A stretch of 64,000 bases of DNA from JALZUE01 sp051251725 (GCA_051251725.1 JBPOFN010000020.1:1-64000), one strand, 5' to 3'. Shown: positions 26,638 through 36,101, counted from the first letter of the stretch. The notes: a model not told the origin generated them from the sequence alone. Numbers and translations are program-made.

Positions 26638-26955
26638 ATGAGCGATTTTACTAACGTATCAATCCCAAGAGCAGCAAACGTATATTTCGACGGTAAAGTA
26701 GTTAGCCGTACCATCACTTTTAGCGATGGTAGCTTTAAAACTTTAGGCGTTATGCAAGCTGGCGAATACAACTTCGGTACTAAAGAAGCTGAATTAATGG
26801 AAATCACTGCCGGTGACTGTGAAATTTTACTTGCTGGTGCTACTGAATGGCAAACAATCAAAGGTGGCGAGTCTTTCAACGTTGACGCTAACAGCTCTTT
26901 TGATATTAAAGCTAAAACAATTATTGATTACTGTTGTACTTATATTGCTGAATAA
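26638..26955 (+). CDS. ppnP: Pyrimidine/purine nucleoside phosphorylase PpnP
   Basis: The 105-residue single-domain cupin protein has the family core (VYFDGKVVSRTITFSDGSFKT in two parts, LGVMQAGEYNFGTKEAE, MEITAGDCEI, FNVDANSSFDIKAKTIIDYCCTYI). PpnP (YaiE, formerly DUF1255) splits a broad range of nucleosides with phosphate. An AAGGA site precedes the start. It lies alone between two hairpins, downstream of ilvC with no evident metabolic link to it. Confidence 0.88.
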   Translation: MSDFTNVSIPRAANVYFDGKVVSRTITFSDGSFKTLGVMQAGEYNFGTKEAELMEITAGDCEILLAGATEWQTIKGGESFNVDANSSFDIKAKTIIDYCCTYIAE

Positions 26956-26985
26956 GCTTTATTAATACGAAGTAATGTACGAAAG

Positions 26986-27018
26986 CCGCGATTCAGTAAA
27001 ATGAATCGCGGTTTTTTT
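26986..27018 (+). terminator. Intrinsic terminator of ppnP
   Basis: CCGCGATTC and GAATCGCGG form a perfect 9-bp stem with an 8-base loop followed by seven T's. Confidence 0.9.
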
Positions 27019-27350
27019 ATCGGCAAAATTTTAATTCTCGTCATTTAATACTGCATTTCACCTCAGGCTCTTTTTATTGATAACCACAATTGTCAAATTG
27101 AAATGGATATACACAAGCGCTTGGAAGCTAAATACTAACCACCCGCCAATCAACAGCTCTTGATGTTTTTATTACTAGCTCAACAGACAACGCCATAATA
27201 ACCAAGTCTTTGAGTTAAGGAGTCAATAAGTGTTCAGTGTTTGATATGGTATCGATGGGTTGTCGATAAGATAGTGGACTAGGTTAGCTAATAAAGGCTT
27301 AAAGCAATTACCGATAAATATTTGACATAAAACCTAGAGTTACCTTATTA

Positions 27351-27388
27351 AAAAAGCCGTTAACGAATCGCTTCGTTAACGGCTTTTT
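27351..27388. terminator. Strong bidirectional terminator after proB2
   Basis: A perfect 17-bp stem (AAAAAGCCGTTAACGAA and its complement) closes a TCGC loop, with A and T runs at the ends. It lies 40 bases beyond the stop codon of the leftward short glutamate kinase gene. Confidence 0.88.
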
Positions 27389-27427
27389 ATGACATCATTT
27401 TGTCGCAAGATTGATTGCTAGTGCCGA

Positions 27428-28246
27428 TTAGCTCTCTGTCACTTCAGCTTTTGCTGTTGCTTTTTTTCCTACTGTTTTTTCTACTGGTGCAGGTTGAAAC
27501 AAAGTGCCAAGCTGATGATCGTCATGCAGTAAAAATGATTCCGCAGATGTTAAATCAAAGCCATTACATAAGAACATACACTTGCCTTTTTGCATTAAAA
27601 AGTCAGCGGCTTTTAATTTAGTAACAATACCACCGGTAGCAAAAGGGTTGTTAGCCGTAGATTTATCATTTAATGCTTGCTCAGAAATCTCATGTACAAT
27701 TTTATGAATTTTAGCATCAGGAAACTCTGATGGATTTTTATCATAGTAGCCTTCAATATCACTGAGAATAACTAATAAATCAGCCTTGGTCGCAATAGCA
27801 ACATTTGCAGATAATTGATCGTTATCGCCAAATAATTGCTCTGGTGTTGATGAAATATCATTTTCGTTAACTATAGGTAAAATGTCGTTATTTAAATGTG
27901 CATCAATAATTTCTTGAAACATTTTAGTGCGTTTTCTTGAGTCAAAATCGTCTTCTGTTAATAATATTTGCGCCGTATCTATTTCATAAATATCAAACTT
28001 CTTTTTATAAGAAGTCATTAAGATAGGCTGGCCTGCAGCTGCTAATGCGCGCTTACCAATTGATTTGCTTTTATCAAGTTTTAACGCTGAATAGCCGGCA
28101 GCTACTGCGCCAGATGTCACTAAGATCACTTTGAATTTACCACGTAAGTTGGCAATTAAGGTGACTAAATTCAGCATCCGCTGTTTAGCAATTCGGTTAT
28201 TTTCTGTTAATACTGAACTGCCTACTTTTATAACAAGTCTTTTCAT
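27428..28246 (-). CDS. Short glutamate 5-kinase-like amino acid kinase without PUA domain (second ProB)
   Basis: The 272-residue protein is an amino acid kinase: phosphate loop VIKVGSSV, LVTSGAVAAG, PIVNENDISS with FGDNDQLSA, LVILSDIEGYYDKNP and ATGGIVTKLKAADF. These are glutamate 5-kinase motifs. It stops near residue 255, with a Lys/Ala/Glu tail, and lacks the C-terminal PUA domain found in the proB elsewhere in this window. From memory, the segments YYDKNPSEF and GGIVTKLKAA resemble the short ProB of epsilonproteobacteria. It lies downstream of putP on the same strand. It probably makes glutamyl-5-phosphate for proline; a role in osmotic adaptation is inference. Confidence 0.75.
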   Translation of the reverse strand: MKRLVIKVGSSVLTENNRIAKQRMLNLVTLIANLRGKFKVILVTSGAVAAGYSALKLDKSKSIGKRALAAAGQPILMTSYKKKFDIYEIDTAQILLTEDDFDSRKRTKMFQEIIDAHLNNDILPIVNENDISSTPEQLFGDNDQLSANVAIATKADLLVILSDIEGYYDKNPSEFPDAKIHKIVHEISEQALNDKSTANNPFATGGIVTKLKAADFLMQKGKCMFLCNGFDLTSAESFLLHDDHQLGTLFQPAPVEKTVGKKATAKAEVTES

Positions 28247-28277
28247 TTTTTCCCCGTTAATATTACAAATTTCCTAT

Positions 28278-28339
28278 CCTTCTGGTGAGTCTTATTCACA
28301 GAAGGTGAGATACCTAGCGGCTAAATTTGCTAAGTATCT
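28278..28339. other. Tandem hairpins between putP and proB2
   Basis: Two adjacent inverted repeats fill this gap: CCTTCT/AGAAGG with inner GTGA/TCAC (28278-28305), and AGATAC/GTATCT with inner TAGC/GCTA (28308-28339). Neither has a long T-run, so they may limit rather than stop read-through from putP into proB2. Confidence 0.45.
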
Positions 28340-28359
28340 TTACGCCTAACAAGTTCTAC

Positions 28360-29832
28360 TTAAATCGTAGCTGTTTTTTGAGTTAATTTACTTGTGATCA
28401 CTATAGCGAGCCATGCGAAGATGAAGCTAGGTAATAGTTCATATAGCTCAAAGATACCGCCACTTAAATTTTTCCACACAATCACACTGACACTACCAAC
28501 TATTATGCCTGCCAATGCACCATGTTTATTAATGTTTTTACTGTATAACGATAAAATAATCAAGGGACCAAATGCCGCACCAAAACCGGCCCATGCATAA
28601 GAGACCAATTGCAGCACACTACTATTATTATCCATAGACAATAATAAGGCGATCGCAGCAATTAAAATAACAGTACCGCGACCGACCCAAACTAATTCTT
28701 TATCGCTGGCATTCTTTCGAAAAACTTCTTGGTAAATATCACGCGTTAATACCGAAGATGAAACCAATAATTGGGAATCTATTGTACTCATAATAGCGGC
28801 TAAAATAGCAGCAAGTAAAAAGCCTGCAATCCACGGATTAAATAATAGCTGAGTTAAAATAATAAATATTTTTTCAGGATCATCTACTTGAATACCTGAG
28901 TCTAGGACATAAGCGTAACCAAACAAGCCGACCGTTAATGAGCCGATAACGGAAAGAATCATCCAGCTCATCCCTATTTTTTTGGCGACTGGCATGTCTT
29001 CAACATTCTTAAGTGACATAAAACGTACTAAGATATGAGGCTGACCAAAATAACCTAAGCCCCAAGCCAACAAAGATAAAACACTAATGATTGAGACGCC
29101 ACTGAAAATATTAAGGTGATCTGGTGATGCAGCGTTAACAATAGCGAGCGTTGAGCTCATACCGCCGAGTTCATAAATAACTACCGCTGGGGTGACGATT
29201 AGGGCTAACAACATCAATATACCTTGAATAAAGTCAGTCCATGATACCGCGTTATAACCACCTAAGAAGGTGTAAGATATAATGATCAAACTGCCGATCA
29301 ATAATGCGTCTTGATAAGCCAAATTGAAAGTAGCTTCAAAGAGCTTGGCACCACCAACAAGGCCAGAAGAGGTATAAAGTGTATAAAAAACTAGAATTAC
29401 GACTGCAGTGATAGCACGTAATAAATTAATATTACTACTTTTGAAGCCATTTTCCGTTATTTCACTAGCGTCGTTTTGTGTCGAGAAACGGTTGGCAAAA
29501 TAATCAGGAATGGTAATCGCATTATTTAATGCGTGTGTTGAAGCGCGTAATTTTTGCGCGACATAATGCCAGTTTAAATAGGCACCAATTAATAAACCAA
29601 CAGCAATCCATAGCCCATTTGCGCCAGTTGAAAAAATCATCCCGGGTAAACCCAGTAATAACCAGCCGCTCATATCTGAAGCGCCGGCACTCAACGCGGT
29701 AACTCCGGGGCCTAGTCCTCTGCCGCCGAGGACAAAATCACTTAAATTTTTTGTTTGGGTATAAAAGTATAATCCTATACCGAGCATTAACAACATGTAA
29801 AGAATGAATGAGCTGATCACAGCTATACTCAA
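28360..29832 (-). CDS. putP: Sodium/proline symporter
   Basis: Na+-coupled proline uptake across the inner membrane. Thirteen or so hydrophobic segments span the 490 residues. The segment FVLGGRGLGPGVTALSAGASDMSGWLLLG (split here by reading) is the Na+-binding region of PutP, and SWTDFIQGILM and AIMSTIDSQLLVSSS are further symporter motifs. The start given is a TTG preceded by GAGGTGG; a TTG 36 bases upstream has no such site and no ATG is available before the first helix. It lies upstream of a short ProB-like kinase, which suggests a proline-related locus. Confidence 0.9.
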   Translation of the reverse strand: MSIAVISSFILYMLLMLGIGLYFYTQTKNLSDFVLGGRGLGPGVTALSAGASDMSGWLLLGLPGMIFSTGANGLWIAVGLLIGAYLNWHYVAQKLRASTHALNNAITIPDYFANRFSTQNDASEITENGFKSSNINLLRAITAVVILVFYTLYTSSGLVGGAKLFEATFNLAYQDALLIGSLIIISYTFLGGYNAVSWTDFIQGILMLLALIVTPAVVIYELGGMSSTLAIVNAASPDHLNIFSGVSIISVLSLLAWGLGYFGQPHILVRFMSLKNVEDMPVAKKIGMSWMILSVIGSLTVGLFGYAYVLDSGIQVDDPEKIFIILTQLLFNPWIAGFLLAAILAAIMSTIDSQLLVSSSVLTRDIYQEVFRKNASDKELVWVGRGTVILIAAIALLLSMDNNSSVLQLVSYAWAGFGAAFGPLIILSLYSKNINKHGALAGIIVGSVSVIVWKNLSGGIFELYELLPSFIFAWLAIVITSKLTQKTATI

Positions 29833-30047
29833 AATAGCCACCTCTTTTTTGTAGTGAATTAATGGCAAAATATATTAGCATATTTTGAAAGACTTTTTTT
29901 ACTTATTACAGTTTATGCAAAAAACCGGTATTTTTATTCCCTTTTTCTTCGGTGATTTTGTATGGATGTAAACTAATGTAAATCAAATATGATATTTTAA
30001 ATTCAAATGTTAAGTTGTTTCTGTAACCTAACATTAGGAATAGTTAA

Positions 30048-31907
30048 ATGAAAAAAGCACTTTCGTTCGTTGTCTTATCAGCGACCTGCTTGATTACTCT
30101 TCAGCCAGTGTTGGCCACAGATAAAACCGTAAATAAAAGCCAACAGCCTAATATTTTGTGGATTGTAACTGACGATCAACGAGCCGACAGTATTGCTGCT
30201 TTTAATCAGGTTGAGCGCGGTGAAAACAATAGTGCTTTAGGTTATGTTGCTTCTCCTAATATCGACGCCTTAGCCAAAGAAGGCGTGTTATTCACACGCG
30301 CTTATAATAATTCACCTGCTTGTGCTTCTTCAAGAGCGTCAATGGTAATGGGGCTATATCCACACCATGGTGGCCGCTATGGTTTTGAATATTCGAATAA
30401 TACCCATGCATTGTCGACACCAAGTCTGCCCGGTGTTTTAAACAGTAAAGGCTATCAAACCTTATTAATTGGTAAACGCGGTATTCGTATTAAAGCGTGG
30501 AACACAGTCGACGGCGCTGACGGTTTTTATCAGCAAATAATAGATAAAGACAGAGACCTTGCCAAAGCAGGGTTAACAGATTTTGAAAGTAAAACAGTCT
30601 GGCAAGATAAAAAACAATATGGCCGCAAAGAAACTTTTTTTCTCGCCGATGGCAGTCAAAACGATTTTTGGTTACAAAAGCGAGATCAAAAAAATACCGG
30701 ACAAAATCCGATTGATCAACACTATGATATTTTACGCGCTTATAAGCGATCTAATACTCGATTGATTTTAGGTGGCGTTAGCCCTAAACCGGCAGGTGAA
30801 ACAATTGATGGCTATATTGGCTCAAGTTTTAGCGAATATTTATCGCATCCTGATCAAAGCTATCAAGCGCAATTTAATCGAAAAATGCAAGGCCCTGATA
30901 CCAATAAGCCGATCATGGTTAACTTAGGTTTTCATTTTCCGCATACGCCAGTATTACCACCGCAATCATTTAGAGAGCAATTTAAAGACAAGGTTTATCA
31001 AATTCCGAGTTTTAATAAGGCGGAACTTAAACTTATGCCACCACAATTAGTGAAGCTGTATGAAAAAATGAATATGGCGGATATGAAGCCAGCAGATAAA
31101 CAGCAAGCGATTCGAGATTATTATGCTTTTTGTGCCTATGGTGATTCGTTAGTTGGTCAGGCGATAAAGGATTTTAAAGCTTACAACCAAAAACACGGGC
31201 AAGAATATCTGATTGTGATGACAGTGGGTGATCATGGATGGCATTTAGGTGAGCAAGGTATAGAAGCGAAATTTAGCCCGTGGAATACGGCTAATCAAGG
31301 GGTGATGATAGTGTCGGATTCTCGTAAAAAATCATCAGCTTTCAAAGCCGGTAGTGTTTATGCTGATTTTATTGAATATGTCGATATCGCACCGACTATT
31401 ATGTCTGCCGCGGGTGTCGATGTGAAAAAAGAGCAGCCGCATTTTGATGGCTTGAATTTAGCGGAAGTGGTGACTCAGCCACATTTAAAACGTGATTATG
31501 TTATTGGTGAATTAAATCATGTTGTGGGACCAAGAGCTTATTTACGTAGTGAAAGGTACAGTATTTCAATGCGAGTTCGAAAACAAGATACTAAGCCTGG
31601 AGGTCAGGAAAAACAGTCATATCAACCAGGTGAAGATATTCAATGGGCTATCAAAGCAACAGATAAACAAGTCGAATTAGCCTTATACGATTTAAAGTGT
31701 GATGCCAATGAGCAAAATAATCTTGCGAATAATTCGGCCTATCAAGGAGTCAAAGACTACTACCGTAATAAGTTACAAAATATTGTTTTAGGTGATGGCC
31801 GAGTTGAAGTTGATTGGCAAAAACCTGAGCAATATTATGTCTCTGATTTTGCTAAAGGGGCTCATGACTTTAAGCTTAAACCGTTTGATAATATTCGCTG
31901 TAATTAA
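30048..31907 (+). CDS. Secreted S1-family sulfatase
   Basis: The 619-residue precursor has a signal peptide (about 1-23). The sulfatase signature C92-A-S-S-R96 followed by ASMVMGLYPHH provides the cysteine that is oxidised to formylglycine. Metal-binding residues are visible in IVTDDQRADS near the N terminus and in VGDHGWHLGEQG. It hydrolyses sulfate esters, probably on algal polysaccharide, in the periplasm. A formylglycine-generating enzyme must be encoded elsewhere. The stop codon lies 13 bases before the start of a DUF1080 gene, so the two form an operon. Exact substrate cannot be told. Confidence 0.88.
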   Translation: MKKALSFVVLSATCLITLQPVLATDKTVNKSQQPNILWIVTDDQRADSIAAFNQVERGENNSALGYVASPNIDALAKEGVLFTRAYNNSPACASSRASMVMGLYPHHGGRYGFEYSNNTHALSTPSLPGVLNSKGYQTLLIGKRGIRIKAWNTVDGADGFYQQIIDKDRDLAKAGLTDFESKTVWQDKKQYGRKETFFLADGSQNDFWLQKRDQKNTGQNPIDQHYDILRAYKRSNTRLILGGVSPKPAGETIDGYIGSSFSEYLSHPDQSYQAQFNRKMQGPDTNKPIMVNLGFHFPHTPVLPPQSFREQFKDKVYQIPSFNKAELKLMPPQLVKLYEKMNMADMKPADKQQAIRDYYAFCAYGDSLVGQAIKDFKAYNQKHGQEYLIVMTVGDHGWHLGEQGIEAKFSPWNTANQGVMIVSDSRKKSSAFKAGSVYADFIEYVDIAPTIMSAAGVDVKKEQPHFDGLNLAEVVTQPHLKRDYVIGELNHVVGPRAYLRSERYSISMRVRKQDTKPGGQEKQSYQPGEDIQWAIKATDKQVELALYDLKCDANEQNNLANNSAYQGVKDYYRNKLQNIVLGDGRVEVDWQKPEQYYVSDFAKGAHDFKLKPFDNIRCN

Positions 31908-31920
31908 TAAGGTTTAGTTG

Positions 31921-32865
31921 ATGAAAACTCGTTGTTATTTATTCGTTTGTCTAGCTAGTTTAATCTTAAATTCTGTTGTTGTGCGGGCAGCAAAACCAGC
32001 AAAAACTCCGACCTGGACCGATCCCATACTTGCCGCTAAAGAACATGCTGGTTTTAAGTATATGGGTGAATATATTAACGGTGATAAAGCCTTACAAGTA
32101 ACGCCTGAGCAAGATAAGTTTTATCTTGCTCAATATCAAGGCGGTTTACCGGGGGCCGGTTGGGATAATCAAACCGTTAAATACTTTCGAGCAACAGAAG
32201 GTGAACTGAGTAATTTATTAACTGGTTATAAGCAAGTACAGCGCGAAGTTGTGGTTGGCGACTATCCTGCGCCCATCGGGGCGACAATTATTTTCAATGG
32301 CAAAAAATCGCCAGCGTTAAACGGCGGCAACATTGTTGACGGTTAACTGATGGCGGGTGTTAGTACTAAAGATGAATATCAAGACTTTCACCTTCATGCG
32401 GAATACAGAACGCCTTATAAGCCTGAATTACCGGTTGCTCATCCTGATCGCGGTAACAGTGGTTTTTATTTATTAAAGCGCTATGAAGTACAAATAATGG
32501 ATTGTTTTGCACTCCCTTATAATAAGCAACACTGGTCAGCAGAAAAATTTGTCATGCCAGCGCCAACAAGTTGTAACGCCAGTATTTATAAATTAGCTGC
32601 GCCAAAGCTTAATTTAAGTTTACCGGCGTTAGCGTGGCAGAGTATCGATATTCATTTTACGGCAGCAAGATTTATCGAAAGCAGAAAAATACAAAATGCT
32701 CGTCTCACGGTTTTTCATAATGGCATTAAAGTGCATGACGATATTGAGTTATTAACAGGGACAGGTCAGCAAGGCAAAAAACCTGAATTAGCCAAAGGGC
32801 CGATTTATATTCAAAACCATCATAATCCGGTGCAATACCGTAATCTATGGTTAGTTAACAACTAA
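31921..32865 (+). pseudogene. DUF1080-type secreted protein interrupted by an in-frame stop
   Basis: Two consecutive parts lie in the same reading frame, separated only by TAA at 32344-32346. The first (from the ATG preceded by AAGG, signal peptide about 1-24) ends GGNIVDG. The second continues LMAGVSTKDEYQDFHLHAEYRT, the start of the DUF1080 (3-keto-disaccharide hydrolase or concanavalin-like) core, and runs to YRNLWLVNN. In family members a single residue stands where the stop is, so one base change would restore a 314-codon frame. Either a recent nonsense mutation, a sequencing error or read-through explains it. An ATG right after the stop has no ribosome binding site. It is co-oriented with the sulfatase. 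Confidence 0.75.
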
Positions 32866-32902
32866 GAGTAGGTTACGCTTTTAAATTAAAATCCATGTAG
32901 AT

Positions 32903-34174
32903 TTATTTAGGCGAAACTGGGATAAAGGTTTTAATTCTTAGCTGCTCTAGGGCTGCGGTGGTTTTTTCAATATCGGGGGTTTTCATAAACTCGACAAGAA
33001 TTTTCGGCACATGTTTAGCAAAGTTAATGTCGGCCTCTCTATCTAAAAATTGAATCCCCCCTGGCGATGCTTGTAAGGTTTTGGCTATTGCTGTGGTAAA
33101 CATATCGGTATTATTGATAATGCCTAAATGTGCAGGAGGTCTTTGTATTGCTTGGTTAAATTCACTTTGAAATTCTAAGCTATTTAAATGTAGCAGTACT
33201 TTTTCAAATTCAGGCGTTAACTTTACATAAGCGGGAATAATTATGACATTAACCGGCGCGACCGTATAAGCGGGGATGTTTGCTTTAATGGTTGGAAAAG
33301 ACGTGGTGGCTAAGTTTTGTATACTTGGGGTATGAATATATTGTGGAATACCGTCAATTAAAGTCATCGCGGAATAACCGCGTAAAATGCGTGGGAAAAT
33401 TTTCCAAATTGTTGATTGCTCATATTGCTTATTAAAACATTGATGATCAATTAGCTCTTTCCAATAGCCAAATGTTTCTTTTACTCTTTCATCAGTAAAG
33501 GCAATTTTACCTTGTAATAATTGGCGATAAAATTCTAAGCCATGAACTCTTAAATTTAAATAATCAAACCAAGCATGTGTAACCCAGGCCGATTTTTCGG
33601 TGCCGATAGAAAATAAATCGATATTGTTTTTTCGTAAAAGTTTGCAGCTTGTTAATGTTTCTTGCCAAGTGGTAGGGACTGAAATGTTGAATTGTTCAAA
33701 GACGGTTTTGTTGTAATAAAAGGTCCACAACAGCGCAGTGATAGGAATGGCGTAGGTTTGGCCATTAACCTTAATCGCGTCTAAGACGGGAATGGGGTAT
33801 GAGTTATCGAGTTGATGTTTTTGCCAAAAATCACTCAGATTTAATAACAAACCTTGCTGAGAATAATGCTGAATGCGAGAGCCACCATACCAGAAAAAAG
33901 CACTAGGGCCGTTTTGGTTTTCTAACCAAGTATCAACCCGCTTAGAATAATTGTCGATACCGCGATAGGGCAGCAGTTTAACCTTGATACCCGGATTTTT
34001 TTTACTAAAATCAGCCAGCGAACGGGTGATTTGTTCTTTGTGTTCACCGCCATCGACATAGATCGCCAGAGAAAATTCAACGGGGGAAATTGCTTGTTGG
34101 GACCAAGCTGGTGCAATACTGAAATAGGTGAATAGTATGATGATTACTAAATATGTAAGCTGCTGTGAAGCCAT
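32903..34174 (-). CDS. Extracellular solute-binding protein, family 1 (sugar-type)
   Basis: The 423-residue protein has a signal peptide (about 1-25, ending PAWS) and the fold of ABC sugar-binding proteins: LAIYVDGGEHKEQITRSLADF, a TWLENQ segment, YAIPITALLWTFYYNK and VPTTWQETLTSCKLL. These match family-1 solute-binding proteins. No permease or ATPase gene is nearby, so it is an orphan; it may feed a distant transporter or a sensor kinase. The ATG start is preferred to an in-frame TTG 18 bases upstream because it directly precedes the signal peptide. It is convergent with the sulfatase/DUF1080 genes. Confidence 0.75.
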   Translation of the reverse strand: MASQQLTYLVIIILFTYFSIAPAWSQQAISPVEFSLAIYVDGGEHKEQITRSLADFSKKNPGIKVKLLPYRGIDNYSKRVDTWLENQNGPSAFFWYGGSRIQHYSQQGLLLNLSDFWQKHQLDNSYPIPVLDAIKVNGQTYAIPITALLWTFYYNKTVFEQFNISVPTTWQETLTSCKLLRKNNIDLFSIGTEKSAWVTHAWFDYLNLRVHGLEFYRQLLQGKIAFTDERVKETFGYWKELIDHQCFNKQYEQSTIWKIFPRILRGYSAMTLIDGIPQYIHTPSIQNLATTSFPTIKANIPAYTVAPVNVIIIPAYVKLTPEFEKVLLHLNSLEFQSEFNQAIQRPPAHLGIINNTDMFTTAIAKTLQASPGGIQFLDREADINFAKHVPKILVEFMKTPDIEKTTAALEQLRIKTFIPVSPK

Positions 34175-34192
34175 GTGTTTAAGTTTATACAA

Positions 34193-34500
34193 TATTAAAA
34201 TACCGAGTTAAACGTGCTGGTTTAATCATTACAGTTTAGTTGATACTTAGCGAATTTTTTTTCAGAGTAAAATTTAATTATCAGCTAACTCAGCGAGGTT
34301 AATCGAGAGTGAAAAGGACGTATTATTAGGTTAAGCGCGTTTACGCTGGATCCCTGCGATATTAGTTCTGTTGGAGTGCAATAAGATTGCAACTACTTAA
34401 TAACGAAGAACGGCGACTGAAAATTTAAAATTCCAGCCGCCGTTAATATTTTGCTTAGTTCTTGTTATTCAGGTCTTATTGATTACAACAGCTGAGCTAT
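34193..34500. other. Gap between nhaD and the binding-protein gene, with hairpin
   Basis: No coding frame is visible. A stem AACGGCGACTG (34409-34419) / CAGCCGCCGTT (34434-34444), which can be extended inward, lies 60 bases past the nhaD stop codon. Its T-run is weak, so it is a possible rather than certain terminator. The rest probably contains the promoter of the binding-protein gene. Confidence 0.5.
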
Positions 34501-35745
34501 TTAGCCATAAAAATACTGGCTTAATAAAATAGTAATAAAATAGCCGATACTATATGAAGCTAATAACGCAGGAATGTAACGCATATAAGTAAGAAAAGTT
34601 ATTTCTTTTATTTTACTCATCGCAATAATACCGGCAGCAGAACCTATCACTAATAATGAACCACCCACGCCAACCGCATAAGTTAGTGCTAACCATTCCG
34701 GAGTTGATAGCTCAGGGTTTGCTTTCAATAAGGCTGCAGTTAAAGGTACGTTATCAATTAATGCTGAGCCAATACCTGCGAAATAACTTGAAATATTTGG
34801 ATCGTAATTGGCGTACATATTGGCTAATAAAGTTAATACGTTAACTTCTTTCAACATGCCAACGAGTAATAAAATCCCTAAGAAAAACAACAAAGTGTCG
34901 TATTCAATTTTGCGGACATATTCTAAAATTTCAGTTTCTTCATCGTCGCTGCGAAAAAGGTGACCGACTAAAAACATCACAGATAAACCGGTTAAAAAGG
35001 TTAATACTGGTGGCACATGGAACCAAACATTCATTAACATGGTTAATAAAATCGTGGTGAAGAAGATAACGGCAATAACAATATCAACAGTTTCATAATC
35101 ACTAGATGCCTTCGTTGTTGTTATTTGTCCGCGCGCTTTTAGCGACAATATAGTCGCTAAAAAGGTAACACTGACGATTGCAGGGATTAACAAAATAAAC
35201 AACTGCGACATTTGTACATGGCCGTCTAAGAAAATCATTAAGGTGGTTACATCGCCCGTAATTAGCGCGACCCCTCCTGAGTTGACGGAAAAGATGATCA
35301 AGATTGCCATACGTAACTTGTAGCGACGTTCAACATTAAAAGTCTGTAACAGGGTCAATGACACTAAGGTTGCGGTGACATTGTCACACAGGGCTGACAG
35401 CACGATGGAGAATAGCGCCACCAGAAACATGAGTTTTCGTAATGAAAGCTGTTGGGGAAATAATTTTTGTACGGCCATTTGAATAACGCCTTTAGCGTTT
35501 AAATAGGCAACAAAGGTCATTGTCGACATTAAAAACAGCCAAAGCTCGGCTATTTCTAATAAATTTTCTTTGAGGTTTTCAGTGATCTGTTCGTGTTCAA
35601 GTGGGCCCGCATTAATAAATAAGGTAAGCCAAGCAATACAGCCAAAAAACAGCGTGGTTTTTGCTTTGTTGATATGGGTTACTTCTTCGAAAACAACACT
35701 TAACAACGCGAGAATTGCTAAGAAAATTAAAAAATATTCAATCAT
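34501..35745 (-). CDS. nhaD: NhaD-type Na+/H+ antiporter
   Basis: The 414-residue protein has about twelve hydrophobic segments. Motifs such as FSIVLSALCDNVTATLVSLTLL, VNSGGVALITGDVTTLMIF and GSALIDNVPLTAALLK are those of the NhaD branch of the ion transporter superfamily, which expels Na+ or Li+ in exchange for protons in halotolerant and marine bacteria. The gene stands alone with 356 bases of non-coding sequence upstream. The assignment to NhaD rather than the ArsB relatives rests on those motifs. Confidence 0.9.
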   Translation of the reverse strand: MIEYFLIFLAILALLSVVFEEVTHINKAKTTLFFGCIAWLTLFINAGPLEHEQITENLKENLLEIAELWLFLMSTMTFVAYLNAKGVIQMAVQKLFPQQLSLRKLMFLVALFSIVLSALCDNVTATLVSLTLLQTFNVERRYKLRMAILIIFSVNSGGVALITGDVTTLMIFLDGHVQMSQLFILLIPAIVSVTFLATILSLKARGQITTTKASSDYETVDIVIAVIFFTTILLTMLMNVWFHVPPVLTFLTGLSVMFLVGHLFRSDDEETEILEYVRKIEYDTLLFFLGILLLVGMLKEVNVLTLLANMYANYDPNISSYFAGIGSALIDNVPLTAALLKANPELSTPEWLALTYAVGVGGSLLVIGSAAGIIAMSKIKEITFLTYMRYIPALLASYSIGYFITILLSQYFYG

Positions 35746-36101
35746 TTTAAATGGTTACCTTTTGTCACTGAACATGCACTTTTTATTGTTGTTTTAGCAT
35801 TAAAAAATTGGCGCGATTAGACCATAGAAGCGGCATTATCACAAAGTATTTTTACGTTAATTTGTATATCTATTTAGCGAGTAATTATTAAACCTTAACT
35901 CGGTTTGACGGATTTTATAGCTCGTTGTTTTATCATGATAATTAATCACCTTCCGCTAAAAAAGAGATAACAATTTGCCTTTAATCGCTCAATGACGAAA
36001 TAGCTGTATTGAGCAAAATAACTTAAGCCGAGTTGATGTTAATTAGCTCACTGAAGGCATTTTTTATGATAATAAAATAACGAATTCAGTGAGCACTTAT
36101 G
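35746..36101. other. Gap between the Met-rich outer-membrane gene and nhaD
   Basis: No gene is visible. It contains a perfect 10-bp inverted repeat, GCTCACTGAA (36046-36055) / TTCAGTGAGC (36085-36094), right after the outer-membrane gene; the 29-base loop and missing T-run make it a doubtful terminator. The 300 bases next to nhaD should contain its promoter. I looked for a known Na+ or other riboswitch fold and could not identify one. Confidence 0.5.

Larger units (their letters stand above)
26956..27427. other. Gene-free stretch between ppnP and proB2
   Basis: The region carries two strong intrinsic terminators at its ends (26986-27018 and 27351-27388), one for each convergent gene. The middle shows no coding frame with a ribosome binding site and no RNA gene I can recognise. 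Confidence 0.6.

Noticed and set aside
32350..32865. Separate short gene starting at the ATG right after the TAA in the DUF1080 locus
   Set aside because: The protein lacks a signal peptide, has no ribosome binding site and starts in the middle of a conserved core, so it is better read as the second half of a broken gene.
35746..36045. Possible Na+-sensing riboswitch upstream of nhaD
   Set aside because: The gap is long enough, but I could not find a conserved core that I recognise; a covariance search would be needed to claim it.
36046..36094. 10-bp perfect inverted repeat after the Met-rich barrel gene, considered as an intrinsic terminator
   Set aside because: The 29-base loop and absence of a T-run on the transcribed strand make an intrinsic terminator doubtful; recorded only within the intergenic entry.
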